A DNA stretch of 9,375 bases from Pseudomonadota bacterium (GCA_018241165.1 JAFEEK010000061.1:1-9375); one strand, 5' to 3'; numbered from the stretch's first letter, positions 1 to 6,805 are shown. Notes: generated from the letters alone by a model not told the origin. Program-made: numbers and translations.

Positions 1-266
1 CCTGGCCGTTGGCGTAGAACTTCTCGGTGGATTCCTTCACCAGGTTCACGCTCTTCGGCCAGATCGCCTTGACGCCATCGAAATCACGCACTTCGGCGGC
101 TTCGGACAAGAACTCGACGGTGGCGGCGACGCGGTTTTCCAGCGTCTTGAGCTGCAGGGCGGCGATGCGCTCCATGCCTTCGGCGGCCAGGTTCTGGGCC
201 TTGAACGCGTTGTCGGCGAAGCTCTTGCTGAGTGCCAGGAACTGGCTGTTGATCTGCTCGTACATG
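1..266 (-). CDS. Phasin family protein (C-terminal part outside window)
   Basis: Only the first 88 codons lie in the window; the gene continues past the left edge. The protein begins MYEQINSQFLALSKSFADNA and continues with an amphipathic, Ala/Leu/Glu-rich helical stretch (around residues 20-60). A KAIWPKSVNLVKESTEKFY segment follows. This pattern (a short YEQ start, a segment like NLAAEGMERIAALQLKTLE, then VKAIW) is typical of the Phasin_2 family of polyhydroxyalkanoate granule-surface proteins. Phasins coat PHA granules in the cytoplasm and control their size and number. The ATG at 264-266 is chosen because it has a GAGGG Shine-Dalgarno-like stretch about 8 nt upstream and the protein start matches the family. 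A 17-bp palindrome lies about 55-70 bp upstream, compatible with control by a PHA-sensing repressor. No PHA synthase is visible, so the granule role is inferred from family alone. Some phasin-like proteins in this order occur in species without PHB. Confidence 0.85.
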
Positions 267-305
267 GTAGTGCCCTCGTGGGTATGGTGGGAGTGTGAGG
301 CGCAC

Positions 306-335
306 TTTACAGGAGTTTTTGTTGCAATGCAACAA
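306..335 (-). promoter_or_regulatory. Possible sigma70 promoter of the phasin gene
   Basis: On the minus strand TTGTTG (335-330) is followed after 18 nt by TGTAAA (311-306). This would give a leader of roughly 30 nt before the phasin ATG. The -35 half lies inside the 17-bp palindrome, which would suit repression by occlusion. Both hexamers are only moderate matches (about 4 of 6), so this is a suggestion. Confidence 0.3.
319..335. promoter_or_regulatory. 17-bp palindrome, putative PhaR/PhbF-type operator of the phasin gene
   Basis: A perfect inverted repeat with 8-bp arms (TTGTTGCA / TGCAACAA) and one central base. On both strands it fits the consensus TG-N-TGC-N3-GCAA that I recall for PhbF, the PHB-responsive regulator of Herbaspirillum. 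PhaR-type repressors also prefer TGC/GCA half-sites. It lies 53 bp upstream of the phasin start codon and overlaps the only plausible -35 element. The match is seen directly; the identity of the regulator is inferred, since no phaR gene is in the window. Confidence 0.55.
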
Positions 336-360
336 GAATTTTCCTTGGTTCGCGATTACC

Positions 361-397
361 TAGTAGATTATTGAAATATAAGCACTAATATCTACTA
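361..397. repeat. AT-rich inverted repeat between queD and the phasin gene
   Basis: Perfect 8-bp arms TAGTAGAT (361-368) and ATCTACTA (390-397) are separated by 21 nt of AT-rich sequence. There is no T-tract next to either arm, so it is not a classical intrinsic terminator. It could be a second operator upstream of the phasin promoter or a weak RNA hairpin after queD. It stands out in base composition from the surrounding GC-rich DNA. Confidence 0.4.
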
Positions 398-430
398 CCC
401 GTACGGCGTTCGCAAATATTTCTGACCACT

Positions 431-442
431 GATTGCGCAATC
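431..442. repeat. 12-bp perfect palindrome just downstream of queD
   Basis: GATTGCGCAATC is its own reverse complement and lies 10 bp past the queD stop codon. As RNA it would give only a 4-bp stem with a 4-nt loop and no U-tract, so a terminator role is unlikely. It may be a protein-binding site or chance. Confidence 0.25.
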
Positions 443-452
443 GCACATGGCT

Positions 453-812
453 TCAGCCGCGATGAATGCAGCCCGACGTGCAGGTTTCCCGGATGCGAAC
501 CTCGCTCAGGGCCGGCAACGCCGGCTTGAGGCGATTCCAGATCCAGCGGGCCAGGTTCTCGCTGGTTGGGTTGTCCAGGCCTGGCACCTCGTTGAGGTAG
601 TGGTGATCGAGCTGGTCGAAGACCGGGGCAAACGCCGATTTGATGTCGGCGAAATCCATCACCCAGCCGGTGTGCGCGTCGACAGCCCCGTCCACATGGA
701 CTTCGACGGCGAACGAATGCCCGTGCAGGCGCGCGCATTTGTGCCCGGCCGGCACGTTCGGCAGCCGGTGCGCCGCTTCGATGTGAAATTCCTTGAAGAT
801 GTCCATGCGCAT
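453..812 (-). CDS. queD: 6-carboxy-5,6,7,8-tetrahydropterin synthase QueD
   Basis: QueD converts 7,8-dihydroneopterin triphosphate to 6-carboxy-tetrahydropterin, the second step of preQ0/queuosine synthesis for tRNA wobble modification. The 119-residue product is close in length to E. coli QueD (about 120) and matches it along its length. The zinc ligands are His15 (EAAHRLP) and His30/His32 (RLHGHSF). The nucleophile Cys26 lies four residues before His30. The Asp69-His70 pair is in [11 protein letters not shown], and Glu109 is in the RETCTSGC segment near the C terminus. NPTSEN around residues 81-86 is also characteristic. Two in-frame ATGs occur, at 812 and 806; neither has a clear Shine-Dalgarno. 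The alignment with E. coli allows either, so the start is uncertain by two codons. It is divergent from the permease gene and sits upstream of the phasin gene on the same strand. No other queuosine genes are in the window. Confidence 0.96.
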   Translation of the reverse strand: MRMDIFKEFHIEAAHRLPNVPAGHKCARLHGHSFAVEVHVDGAVDAHTGWVMDFADIKSAFAPVFDQLDHHYLNEVPGLDNPTSENLARWIWNRLKPALPALSEVRIRETCTSGCIHRG

Positions 813-833
813 CAGGTGGCAGTGTGGCGGGAC

Positions 834-841
834 ATTGTATA
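834..841 (-). promoter_or_regulatory. Candidate -10 element for queD
   Basis: TATACAAT on the minus strand lies 21 bp before the longer queD start. It would give a leader of only about 15-20 nt. No convincing -35 hexamer is visible 16-18 bp upstream, so this rests on the -10 match and position alone. Confidence 0.4.
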
Positions 842-910
842 GCGTGGCCTGCGCGATTCCTGCGCCGACACGGTACTATCGCGCCGGTCATTCCGTCCGA
901 AGGGGAACCC

Positions 911-2347
911 ATGAGCCTTGCCGCCAAACTCACGCGCCACAAATCCGTCGAGGCCCTGCAGGCCGAACTGGGCTCGCGCCGCGACTTCCGCCGCGTGCTC
1001 GGGCTTTGGCAACTCACCGCGATCGGCCTCGGCGGCATCATCGGCGTGGGCATCTTCGTGCTCGCCGGACAACAGGCTGCGGCGAATGCGGGTCCGGCGG
1101 TCGCGCTGTCGTTCATTATCGCCGGCATCGCCAGCGCCGCGGCGGCATTGTGTTACGCGGAATTCGCCGGACTCATTCCTGTCACCGGCAGCGCCTACAC
1201 GTACGGTTACGCGGTGCTCGGCGAATTGCCGGCGTGGTTGATCGGCTGGGATCTGCTGCTCGAATACGCACTCATCGTCGCCGCGGTCGCAAGCGGCTGG
1301 TCGGGCTACGTCGTGAATCTGCTGGCCGCGTTCGGCATCCATCTGCCGGTCGCCTTGCAGGGCGCGCCGGGAACGGGCGAGGGCCATGCCTTCAATCTCG
1401 TCGCCGCCATCGCCGCGTTCGGCGTGGCGGTGCTGCTCACGTTGCGCACCGAAACCGGCGCGCGCTTCAATACCATCATCGTCACGGTGAAGGTGATCGC
1501 CGTTGTCCTGGTGATCTGCGTCGGCGCGATGTACGTCAATCCCGCGAACTGGCACCCGTTCGTGCCGGATCGTGTCGTGGATGCGGATGGCGTCGGCCAC
1601 TTCGGCTACAAGGGCATTGCCACCGCCGCGGCGGTGGTGTTCTTCGCCGTGTTCGGCTACGACACCCTGACCACGGCGGCGGAGGAATCGAAAAACCCGC
1701 AGCGCGACCTGCCGCGCGCGATCCTGCTCTCGCTCGGCATCTCGATGGTGCTTTACATTGCCATCACCCTGGTCATCACCGGCATGGTGTCGTACACCCA
1801 ACTCGGCAACGATGCGCCGGTGGCGATGGCATTCGAGGCGCGCGGCATGAAGTGGATCGGCGCGGCGATCTCGGCCACGGCGATCGCCAGCATCCTGTCG
1901 GTGATCTTCGCGTTCATGCTCGCCGCGGCGCGCATCTGGTTCGCGCTCGCGCGCGATGGCCTGCTGCCGGCCTGGTTCGCGCACACGCATCCGCGCTACG
2001 GCACGCCGCATCGCACGACGCTGGCGCTCGGCGCATTTACCGCGCTGGTCGCAGGCTTTTTCCCGATCGGCGAAGTCGCCAAGCTTGTCAACATCGGCGT
2101 GCTGTCGGCGTTCATCGTGATCTGCGCGTCGATCATCGTATTGCGCCAGCGCAAACCGGATCTGCCGCGCGCGTTCCGCACGCCGTGGGTGCCGGTCGTG
2201 CCGATCGTCGGGATTTTGTTTTCGATCTGGCTGCTGTCGGAACTGGCCTGGGTCACCTGGAGCGTGTTCCTGATCTGGGTGAGCCTGGGCCTGGTCATCT
2301 ACTTCGCCTACGGCATTCGCCGCAGCAAGCTCGCGACGCCGGGCTGA
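911..2347 (+). CDS. APC-family amino acid permease (CAT/YfnA-like)
   Basis: This 478-residue integral membrane protein belongs to the amino acid-polyamine-organocation superfamily, most like the cationic amino acid transporter group. The helix-1 substrate-binding motif GLGGIIGVGIF is at residues 39-49. CYAEFAGLIPVTGSAYTYGY marks helix 3 and the following loop. The family-typical segment FGYDTLTTAAEESKNPQRDLP is at about 247-267. Around twelve hydrophobic spans are visible, and the cytoplasmic ARDGLLPAWFAHTHPRYGTP loop is typical of these permeases. The ATG at 911 is chosen over an in-frame ATG at 824 because AGGGG lies 5-6 nt upstream and the protein begins with the expected SLAAKLTRHKSVEAL stretch. 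Substrate cannot be read from sequence; cationic or broad amino acid uptake by proton coupling is the family norm. It stands alone: divergent from queD, and separated from the next gene by 59 bp that hold a promoter-like region. Confidence 0.92.
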   Translation: MSLAAKLTRHKSVEALQAELGSRRDFRRVLGLWQLTAIGLGGIIGVGIFVLAGQQAAANAGPAVALSFIIAGIASAAAALCYAEFAGLIPVTGSAYTYGYAVLGELPAWLIGWDLLLEYALIVAAVASGWSGYVVNLLAAFGIHLPVALQGAPGTGEGHAFNLVAAIAAFGVAVLLTLRTETGARFNTIIVTVKVIAVVLVICVGAMYVNPANWHPFVPDRVVDADGVGHFGYKGIATAAAVVFFAVFGYDTLTTAAEESKNPQRDLPRAILLSLGISMVLYIAITLVITGMVSYTQLGNDAPVAMAFEARGMKWIGAAISATAIASILSVIFAFMLAAARIWFALARDGLLPAWFAHTHPRYGTPHRTTLALGAFTALVAGFFPIGEVAKLVNIGVLSAFIVICASIIVLRQRKPDLPRAFRTPWVPVVPIVGILFSIWLLSELAWVTWSVFLIWVSLGLVIYFAYGIRRSKLATPG

Positions 2348-2349
2348 GT

Positions 2350-2378
2350 TTGCATTTTTGCGCCGATTGTCATACATT
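2350..2378 (+). promoter_or_regulatory. Candidate promoter of the toxin-antitoxin-headed gene run
   Basis: TTGCAT (2350-2355) and TACATT (2373-2378) are separated by 17 bp. The -35 is weak (only its first three bases match), the -10 moderate. The -10 lies inside the 2367-2386 inverted repeat, which fits autorepression. It is the only promoter-like region seen before the run of seven closely packed genes. Confidence 0.4.
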
Positions 2379-2386
2379 TATGACAA
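2367..2386. promoter_or_regulatory. Inverted repeat, putative antitoxin operator
   Basis: Perfect 7-bp arms TTGTCAT (2367-2373) and ATGACAA (2380-2386) flank a 6-bp AT-rich spacer. The repeat ends 20 bp before the antitoxin ATG. Ribbon-helix-helix antitoxins commonly bind such inverted repeats over their own promoter. The repeat is seen directly; binding by the neighbouring antitoxin is inferred from family behaviour and position. Confidence 0.6.
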
Positions 2387-2406
2387 CTGGTTGCCGGACT
2401 GCCGCC

Positions 2407-2703
2407 ATGAATACCGAAGAGATCCGCATCAACGCCCGGCTCACCGGCAAGGACGCCGACGATTTCCGCGCGCTGCAAAAGCGCGAAGGCCTGTCCGCGT
2501 CGGATCTATTGCGCGAAGCCTTGCGCGAATATCGCCACGCGCGCATGCGCCCGCGCGCGGACGCCGTAAAGCTGCTCGGCGCCGCGGGTTTCATCGGCGC
2601 GAGCGAGGGCCCGCGCGACCTGTCCACGCGATACAAGGACTACCTCACCGACGCGCTGGAACACAAGACTGCCTGGCGCGTGCAGGAGCCGCGGCGCAAA
2701 TGA
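2407..2703 (+). CDS. Ribbon-helix-helix antitoxin of a VapBC-like pair
   Basis: A 98-residue protein. Residues about 4-12 (EEIRINARL) form the expected beta strand. They are followed by a helix (DADDFRALQKREGL) and a second helix starting SASDLLREALREYRHAR, which is the strand-helix-helix layout of the MetJ/Arc/CopG fold. The Arg/Lys-rich tail from about residue 50 would be the toxin-wrapping part. The ATG at 2407 gives exactly this fold from the N terminus; its ribosome-binding site is poor. The stop overlaps the toxin start in an ATGA (2700-2703). A 20-bp inverted repeat over the likely promoter suits autoregulation. The expected role is to neutralise the downstream PIN nuclease and repress the promoter. 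I do not recognise a specific named subfamily, so no symbol is given. Confidence 0.82.
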   Translation: MNTEEIRINARLTGKDADDFRALQKREGLSASDLLREALREYRHARMRPRADAVKLLGAAGFIGASEGPRDLSTRYKDYLTDALEHKTAWRVQEPRRK

Positions 2704-3122
2704 TCCTCGCCGACAGCGGCTTCTGGCTCGCGCTCGGCAATCGGCGCGACCGACACCATGCCGCTGCCCAGGCCGCTCTCGAGCGCTGGTCGTCGCAGGG
2801 TTTTGCCAGCACCTGGCCGGTGCTCACGGAAGTCACGCACCTGCTTGCTGCGCGAGCCAATCCCGCACAGGCAGTGAGTTTCATCGAAGCGGTGTCGCGA
2901 GGTGCGTGCAGCGTGCCCGATCCTCCCGATGACGCGCTGCCACGCGCGCATGCGCTGATGCTGCGCTATCACGATTTGCCGATGGATCTGGCCGATGCTT
3001 CGCTGGTGATTCTTGCCGAGGAACTGGGTGAGGGCCGCATCCTGTCCACGGATGTGCGCGACTTCGGCGGCTATCGCTGGAAGAATACGCAACCGTTCAC
3101 CAATGTGTTGATCCAGGACTGA
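2700..3122 (+). CDS. PIN-domain ribonuclease toxin, VapC-like
   Basis: A 140-residue protein covering a complete PIN domain. The acidic metal-binding residues are in their usual places: Asp5 in MILADSGFW, Glu44 in WPVLTEVTH, Asp99 in PMDLADASLV (Asp96 is close by) and Asp118 in ILSTDVRDFGGY. VapC toxins are Mg2+/Mn2+-dependent endoribonucleases that typically cut tRNA or rRNA. The target here cannot be told. The catalytic set looks intact, so the toxin is probably active. The start is the ATG inside the antitoxin's ATGA overlap; longer in-frame readings extend into antitoxin coding sequence and are rejected. The stop codon TGA shares one base with the ATG of gspF (TGATG at 3120-3124), so toxin translation appears coupled to the secretion gene that follows. 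Confidence 0.87.
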   Translation: MILADSGFWLALGNRRDRHHAAAQAALERWSSQGFASTWPVLTEVTHLLAARANPAQAVSFIEAVSRGACSVPDPPDDALPRAHALMLRYHDLPMDLADASLVILAEELGEGRILSTDVRDFGGYRWKNTQPFTNVLIQD

Positions 3123-4327
3123 TGCCCGCTTTCGCCTACCAGGCCCTCGATGCCGCCGGCAAGACCCGGCGCGGCGTCATGCAGGGCGACACCGCGCGCG
3201 GCGTGCGCGCGAGTTTGCGCGATGAAGGCCTCAATCCGCTGGAAGTGATCCCGGTGACGCCGGGGCGCGAACGGCACTCGCTGTTTCGGCGCGGACTGAG
3301 CGGAGCGCAACTCGCCCTGCTCACGCGCCAGCTTGCGACGTTGTTGAAGGCTGGCTTGCCGGTGGACGAGGCGCTCGCGGCGCTGGCCGAACAGAACGAC
3401 GATGTGCGTGCGCGCACGCTGGTCGTGAGCCTGCGCGCGAAGGTGATGGAAGGTTCGAGCCTTGCGGCCGGACTTGCCGAATCGCCGGAAAGTTTTCCGG
3501 AAATCTACCGCGCCTCGATCGCCGCCGGTGAGCAATCCGGCAAGCTCGACCAGGTGCTGGCGCGGTTGGCGGATTATTCCGAGGCGCGCGATGCGCTCAA
3601 CCAAAAAGTCTGGGCCGCGCTCGCGTATCCGTTACTGCTCACGCTCGTCGCCATCGCCGTGGTCACGGGATTGCTGGCCTACGTCGTGCCGCAGATCGTC
3701 GGCGTGTTCACCCAGATGCACCAGGCGTTGCCGCTGCCCACGCGCGTTCTGCTTGCGCTGTCGGCGTTCGTGAAATCCTGGGGCTGGCTGCTGCTGATCG
3801 CGATCGTGCTCGCCGCAATCGGCGGGCGTTTCGCATTGCGCATGGAACAGGCGCGCTATCGCTGGCACGAAATCCTGCTGCGCATTCCATTGGTGGGCGG
3901 ATTGATCCGCGCGGCCAATACGGCGCGCTGCACGCGCACCCTGGCCTTGCTCACCGCCAGCGCGGTGCCGCTGCTGGATGCATTGCACATCGGCGCGCAG
4001 GTGATGCCGAACCTGCCGATGCGCGCGGCGGTCAGGCGCGCGGCGTTGAAGGTGCGCGAAGGCGGCAGTTTTTCGCGCGCGCTCGGCGAATCGGGTTACT
4101 TCCCGCCGGTCGCATTGCGCCTCATTGCAAGTGGCGAGCGCGCCGGCGAGCTCGAGCGCATGCTCGACGAAGCCGCGAACCAGCAGCAGCGCGAACTCGA
4201 CCGTTGGATGACCACGCTCACGTCCGTGCTCGGCCCACTCGTGATCCTTCTCGTCGGCGCGATGGTGCTGTTCATCGTGCTGGCGATACTGTTGCCCATC
4301 TTCGACATGAACCAGATGGTCAAATGA
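3122..4327 (+). CDS. gspF: Type II secretion system inner-membrane platform protein GspF
   Basis: GspF is the polytopic platform protein that links the secretion ATPase GspE to pseudopilus assembly. The product is 401 residues, the normal length. The N terminus MPAFAYQALDAAGKTRRGVM is the GspF-type opening (YQALD..G....G), unlike that of the pilus homologue PilC. Two T2SF domains follow, at roughly 65-190 and 270-390. Membrane spans are near 163-193, 218-237 and 369-394, the usual three. Typical signatures are TRQLATLLKAGLPVDEAL in domain one and IASGERAGELERML in domain two. It is not beside other gsp genes: a PIN toxin overlaps its start and ftsE overlaps its end (ATGA at 4324-4327). It may supply the platform for a T2SS encoded elsewhere or be a stand-alone paralogue. 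Confidence 0.92.
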   Translation: MPAFAYQALDAAGKTRRGVMQGDTARGVRASLRDEGLNPLEVIPVTPGRERHSLFRRGLSGAQLALLTRQLATLLKAGLPVDEALAALAEQNDDVRARTLVVSLRAKVMEGSSLAAGLAESPESFPEIYRASIAAGEQSGKLDQVLARLADYSEARDALNQKVWAALAYPLLLTLVAIAVVTGLLAYVVPQIVGVFTQMHQALPLPTRVLLALSAFVKSWGWLLLIAIVLAAIGGRFALRMEQARYRWHEILLRIPLVGGLIRAANTARCTRTLALLTASAVPLLDALHIGAQVMPNLPMRAAVRRAALKVREGGSFSRALGESGYFPPVALRLIASGERAGELERMLDEAANQQQRELDRWMTTLTSVLGPLVILLVGAMVLFIVLAILLPIFDMNQMVK

Positions 4328-4989
4328 TCACGTTCGACCGTGTCGGCAAGCGCTACCCGAACGGCCACGATGCGCTGAGCGAACTGAGCTTTGCGCTCGG
4401 CGCCGGCGAGATGGCCTTCGTCACCGGGCACTCCGGCGCGGGAAAAAGCACGCTTTTGCGCCTCGTCGCCTTGCTCGAACGACCCACGCGCGGGCAGGTC
4501 ACGGTGAACGGACGCAACCTCGGCTCGGTGCGCCGGCGCGGCATTGCGCGCGTACGTCGCGGCGTGGGCATGGTGTTCCAGGACCATCGCCTGCTGCTCG
4601 ACCGCAGCGTGTTCGACAACGTGGCGCTGCCGCTCGTCATTGCCGGCGCGCCGCGCGAGGAAATCGCCAAACGCGTGCGCGCGGCGCTGGACAAGGTCGG
4701 CCTGCTGGATCGCGAAAAATCCTCGCCATCGATGTTGTCGGCGGGCGAGCAGCAGCGTGTCGGCATCGCGCGCGCGATCGTGGCCAAGCCGCCGGTGTTG
4801 ATCGCCGACGAGCCGACCGGCAACCTCGATCCGCAGCTCGCATCCGAGATCATGGCGCTGTTCGGCGAGTTCGAGCAGGTCGGCACCACGGTGCTGATTG
4901 CCAGTCACGACCTGCCGCTGGTCAAGCGCATGGGCAAGCGCGTGCTGGTGCTCGATCACGGGAAACTGATAGATGATTTCCGGCCATGA
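4324..4989 (+). CDS. ftsE: Cell division ATP-binding protein FtsE
   Basis: FtsE is the ATPase of the FtsEX divisome complex, which activates peptidoglycan hydrolases at the septum through FtsX and EnvC-type partners. The 221-residue product has all ABC motifs: Walker A GHSGAGKST (35-43), Q-loop Gln86 in MVFQDHRLL, signature LSAGEQQR (138-145), Walker B VLIADEPTGNLD (158-169) with Asp162/Glu163, and switch His195 in IASHDL. Length and wording agree with E. coli FtsE. One difference is Ala140 in the signature, where Gly is more usual (LSGGEQQR). The start overlaps gspF by an ATGA and the end overlaps ftsX by another, so all three are probably translated together. Confidence 0.96.
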   Translation: MITFDRVGKRYPNGHDALSELSFALGAGEMAFVTGHSGAGKSTLLRLVALLERPTRGQVTVNGRNLGSVRRRGIARVRRGVGMVFQDHRLLLDRSVFDNVALPLVIAGAPREEIAKRVRAALDKVGLLDREKSSPSMLSAGEQQRVGIARAIVAKPPVLIADEPTGNLDPQLASEIMALFGEFEQVGTTVLIASHDLPLVKRMGKRVLVLDHGKLIDDFRP

Positions 4990-5948
4990 ACCGCCGCATC
5001 GAGAAAAATCGCGTAAAGCCTGCTGCGCCCGAACCGCGTGGCAGCTTCTCGCTGCGCGCCTGGCGCGAACAGCATCTGTACAGCCTGTTCTCGAGTCTCG
5101 GGCGCCTCGCCGCGCGGCCGTGGGCGACGGCGCTGACGCTCGCCGTACTCGGCTTTGCACTGGCCCTGCCGTTGTTGTTCTGGTTGCTGGTCGACAATGC
5201 GCGCGGACTCGCCGGCAATATCGGCGAGGCGAGCCAGATCAGCGCGTTCCTGAAGCCGGATACGAAAGCCGACGCCGTGCAGGCGCTCGCCGCACGCCTG
5301 CGCGCGCGGGCGGACGTCGCGTCCGTGACGGTGAAGTCGCCGGAGCAGGGCCTGGATGAATTCCGCGAACGCTCGGGCTTTGCCGAGGCGCTCAAGGTTT
5401 TGCACTACAATCCCCTGCCGGCGGTTCTGATCGTCGATCCGCGCGGCGATCCGGATGCGCTTGCAAAGCAGTTGCGCAGCGAGGCGAGCGTGGATCAGGT
5501 GCAGTACGATGCGCAATGGCGGCAACGCCTGAACGCGATCCTGGGCCTTGGCCTGCGCGGCGCGCAGGTTCTGGCCGGGTTGCTCGCACTGGCGGCGTTG
5601 CTCGTGATCGGCAACACGGTGCGCCTGGACATCGCCGGGCGCAGCGAGGAGATCGCGGTGATGCAGTTGCTCGGCGCCGACGCCGGTTTCGTGCGCCGGC
5701 CGTTTTTGTATTCCGGCCTCTGGTACGGTACGTTTGCAGGAGTGTTGAGCTTGATGCTGATCGCCGTCGTGCAAGCAATCCTTGCCATGCCGCTGACGCG
5801 GTTGGCGGTGGCGTATGAACACGCCTTCGCCGTGCACGGACTGGGTCTTGCGCAGGCGCTGGTCGTGCTCTTGGCCAGCGCGGCGCTCGGCTGGCTTGGC
5901 GCCTTTTTCGCCGTGTCGCGTCATATCGCGCAGGGTTTGCCGAAGTAA
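4986..5948 (+). CDS. ftsX: Cell division protein FtsX (permease subunit)
   Basis: FtsX is the membrane partner of FtsE and transmits ATPase state to periplasmic murein hydrolase activators. The product has 320 residues. It has a basic cytoplasmic N-terminal tail of about 45 residues, as in proteobacterial FtsX. Membrane spans lie near 48-69, 193-212, 244-266 and 288-310. A large periplasmic loop between spans one and two (about 70-190) contains QISAFLKP and [11 protein letters not shown], both typical of the family. The cytoplasmic loop before span three has [14 protein letters not shown], the FtsX coupling segment. ATGA overlap with ftsE fixes the start. In many gammaproteobacteria rpoH follows ftsX; here a response regulator follows after a 5-nt gap. 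Confidence 0.95.
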   Translation: MNRRIEKNRVKPAAPEPRGSFSLRAWREQHLYSLFSSLGRLAARPWATALTLAVLGFALALPLLFWLLVDNARGLAGNIGEASQISAFLKPDTKADAVQALAARLRARADVASVTVKSPEQGLDEFRERSGFAEALKVLHYNPLPAVLIVDPRGDPDALAKQLRSEASVDQVQYDAQWRQRLNAILGLGLRGAQVLAGLLALAALLVIGNTVRLDIAGRSEEIAVMQLLGADAGFVRRPFLYSGLWYGTFAGVLSLMLIAVVQAILAMPLTRLAVAYEHAFAVHGLGLAQALVVLLASAALGWLGAFFAVSRHIAQGLPK

Positions 5949-5953
5949 CCGCC

Positions 5954-6805
5954 ATGGCCGACGTTGCCCTCACGCGTCATGTTTCCAGCGATACCCCGCG
6001 GGTGATGGTGGTGGACGGCTCCAAGGTCGTGCGCCGTCTGATCGAACAATTGCTCAAGGCCGATCTGCCCGGCGTCACCGTGCTTGCCTGCGAAAGCGGC
6101 GCGGAAGCGAAAAAGCAGCTCGAAGCCGGTGTGGTGGATCTTGTCACCACCGCCTTGCGCCTGCCCGACATGGATGGCCTGGAACTGGCCCGTTACATCC
6201 GCGAGCATTCGCCGCAAGCCTATATCCCGATCATCGTCGTATCCGGCGACGTGAACGAGCGCCTGGTCAATCGCGAGCTCGGCGATGTCGTTACCGATTA
6301 CTTCGACAAGTCGCTGGGCTTCAATGCGTTGTCCGCGTTCATTCGCGGCTATGTGCATCCGCAGTCGCTGGTCAGCGGCGAAGTGCTGTATGTCGAAGAC
6401 AGCCGCGTGGTCGCGCTGGCCACGCGCCGCATGTTGGAAAAATATGGCCTGACCGTGCTGCACGTGACCAGCGTCGAGGATGCGGTCGCGCATCTGGAAA
6501 CCGGCATGGTGCAGGGACGCGTCGGCGCCGATGTGGTGTTGTCGGACGTGAACCTGAAAGGCGACCTGACCGGCGGCGACCTGCTCGAGCGCATCCGCAC
6601 CGAGTTTGGCTATTCCAAGGGCCAGTTGCCGGTGTTGATCATGACCGGCGACGACAACCCGCAGAACCAGGCCACACTATTGCGTGCAGGCGCGAACGAC
6701 CTGGTGCAAAAACCCATCGAAGAGCGCCTGCTCGTCACCAAGCTGCTGTTCCAGATGCGCGTGTCGCGGCATCTGCGCGAGCAGTTGCGCAACGCGGCGG
6801 CGTGA
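5954..6805 (+). CDS. Tandem-receiver response regulator, first receiver degenerate
   Basis: A 283-residue protein made of two receiver (REC) domains, about 15-132 and 143-267, with a short helical tail and no DNA-binding or enzymatic output domain. REC2 looks competent: Glu148-Asp149 acidic pair (LYVEDS), phosphoacceptor Asp198 (VVLSD), Thr231 (IMTGDD) and Lys253 (VQKP). REC1 keeps the fold motifs ([22 protein letters not shown], Ser97, Lys119). It has Ala67 where the phosphoacceptor Asp should be, in [14 protein letters not shown], and Gly22 in place of the second acidic residue. REC1 is therefore probably not phosphorylated and may be a protein-interaction or dimerisation module. The start is the ATG 5 nt after the ftsX stop; the Shine-Dalgarno is weak, suggesting coupling to ftsX. 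No histidine kinase is in the window and the output is unknown. Its stop overlaps the ung start (GTGA). Confidence 0.9.
   Translation: MADVALTRHVSSDTPRVMVVDGSKVVRRLIEQLLKADLPGVTVLACESGAEAKKQLEAGVVDLVTTALRLPDMDGLELARYIREHSPQAYIPIIVVSGDVNERLVNRELGDVVTDYFDKSLGFNALSAFIRGYVHPQSLVSGEVLYVEDSRVVALATRRMLEKYGLTVLHVTSVEDAVAHLETGMVQGRVGADVVLSDVNLKGDLTGGDLLERIRTEFGYSKGQLPVLIMTGDDNPQNQATLLRAGANDLVQKPIEERLLVTKLLFQMRVSRHLREQLRNAAA

Noticed and set aside
27..374. Plus-strand frame of 115 codons across the phasin region
   Set aside because: It lies antisense to the phasin, is Ser/Arg-rich, and ends in the AT-rich control region. The minus-strand reading is a recognisable phasin.
824..910. Longer start for the permease at 824
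   Set aside because: The extension overlaps the queD promoter region, has no family match and no ribosome-binding site. The ATG at 911 has AGGGG at proper spacing.
812..2377. Long open frame of 521 codons on the minus strand opposite the permease
   Set aside because: The protein is Arg/His/Asp/Gln-rich low-complexity sequence with no recognisable fold, the usual antisense shadow of a GC-rich membrane protein gene. The plus-strand permease has clear family motifs.
793..2703. Plus-strand frame of 636 codons spanning the permease region into the antitoxin
   Set aside because: Upstream of 2407 it is the out-of-frame reading of the permease (Arg/His-rich). Only its last 98 codons are a real protein, the antitoxin.
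5815..6801. N-terminal extension of ung to an ATG at 5815
   Set aside because: This part is the shifted-frame reading of ftsX and the response regulator. Uracil-DNA glycosylase homology begins right after the GTG at 6802, which forms a GTGA overlap.
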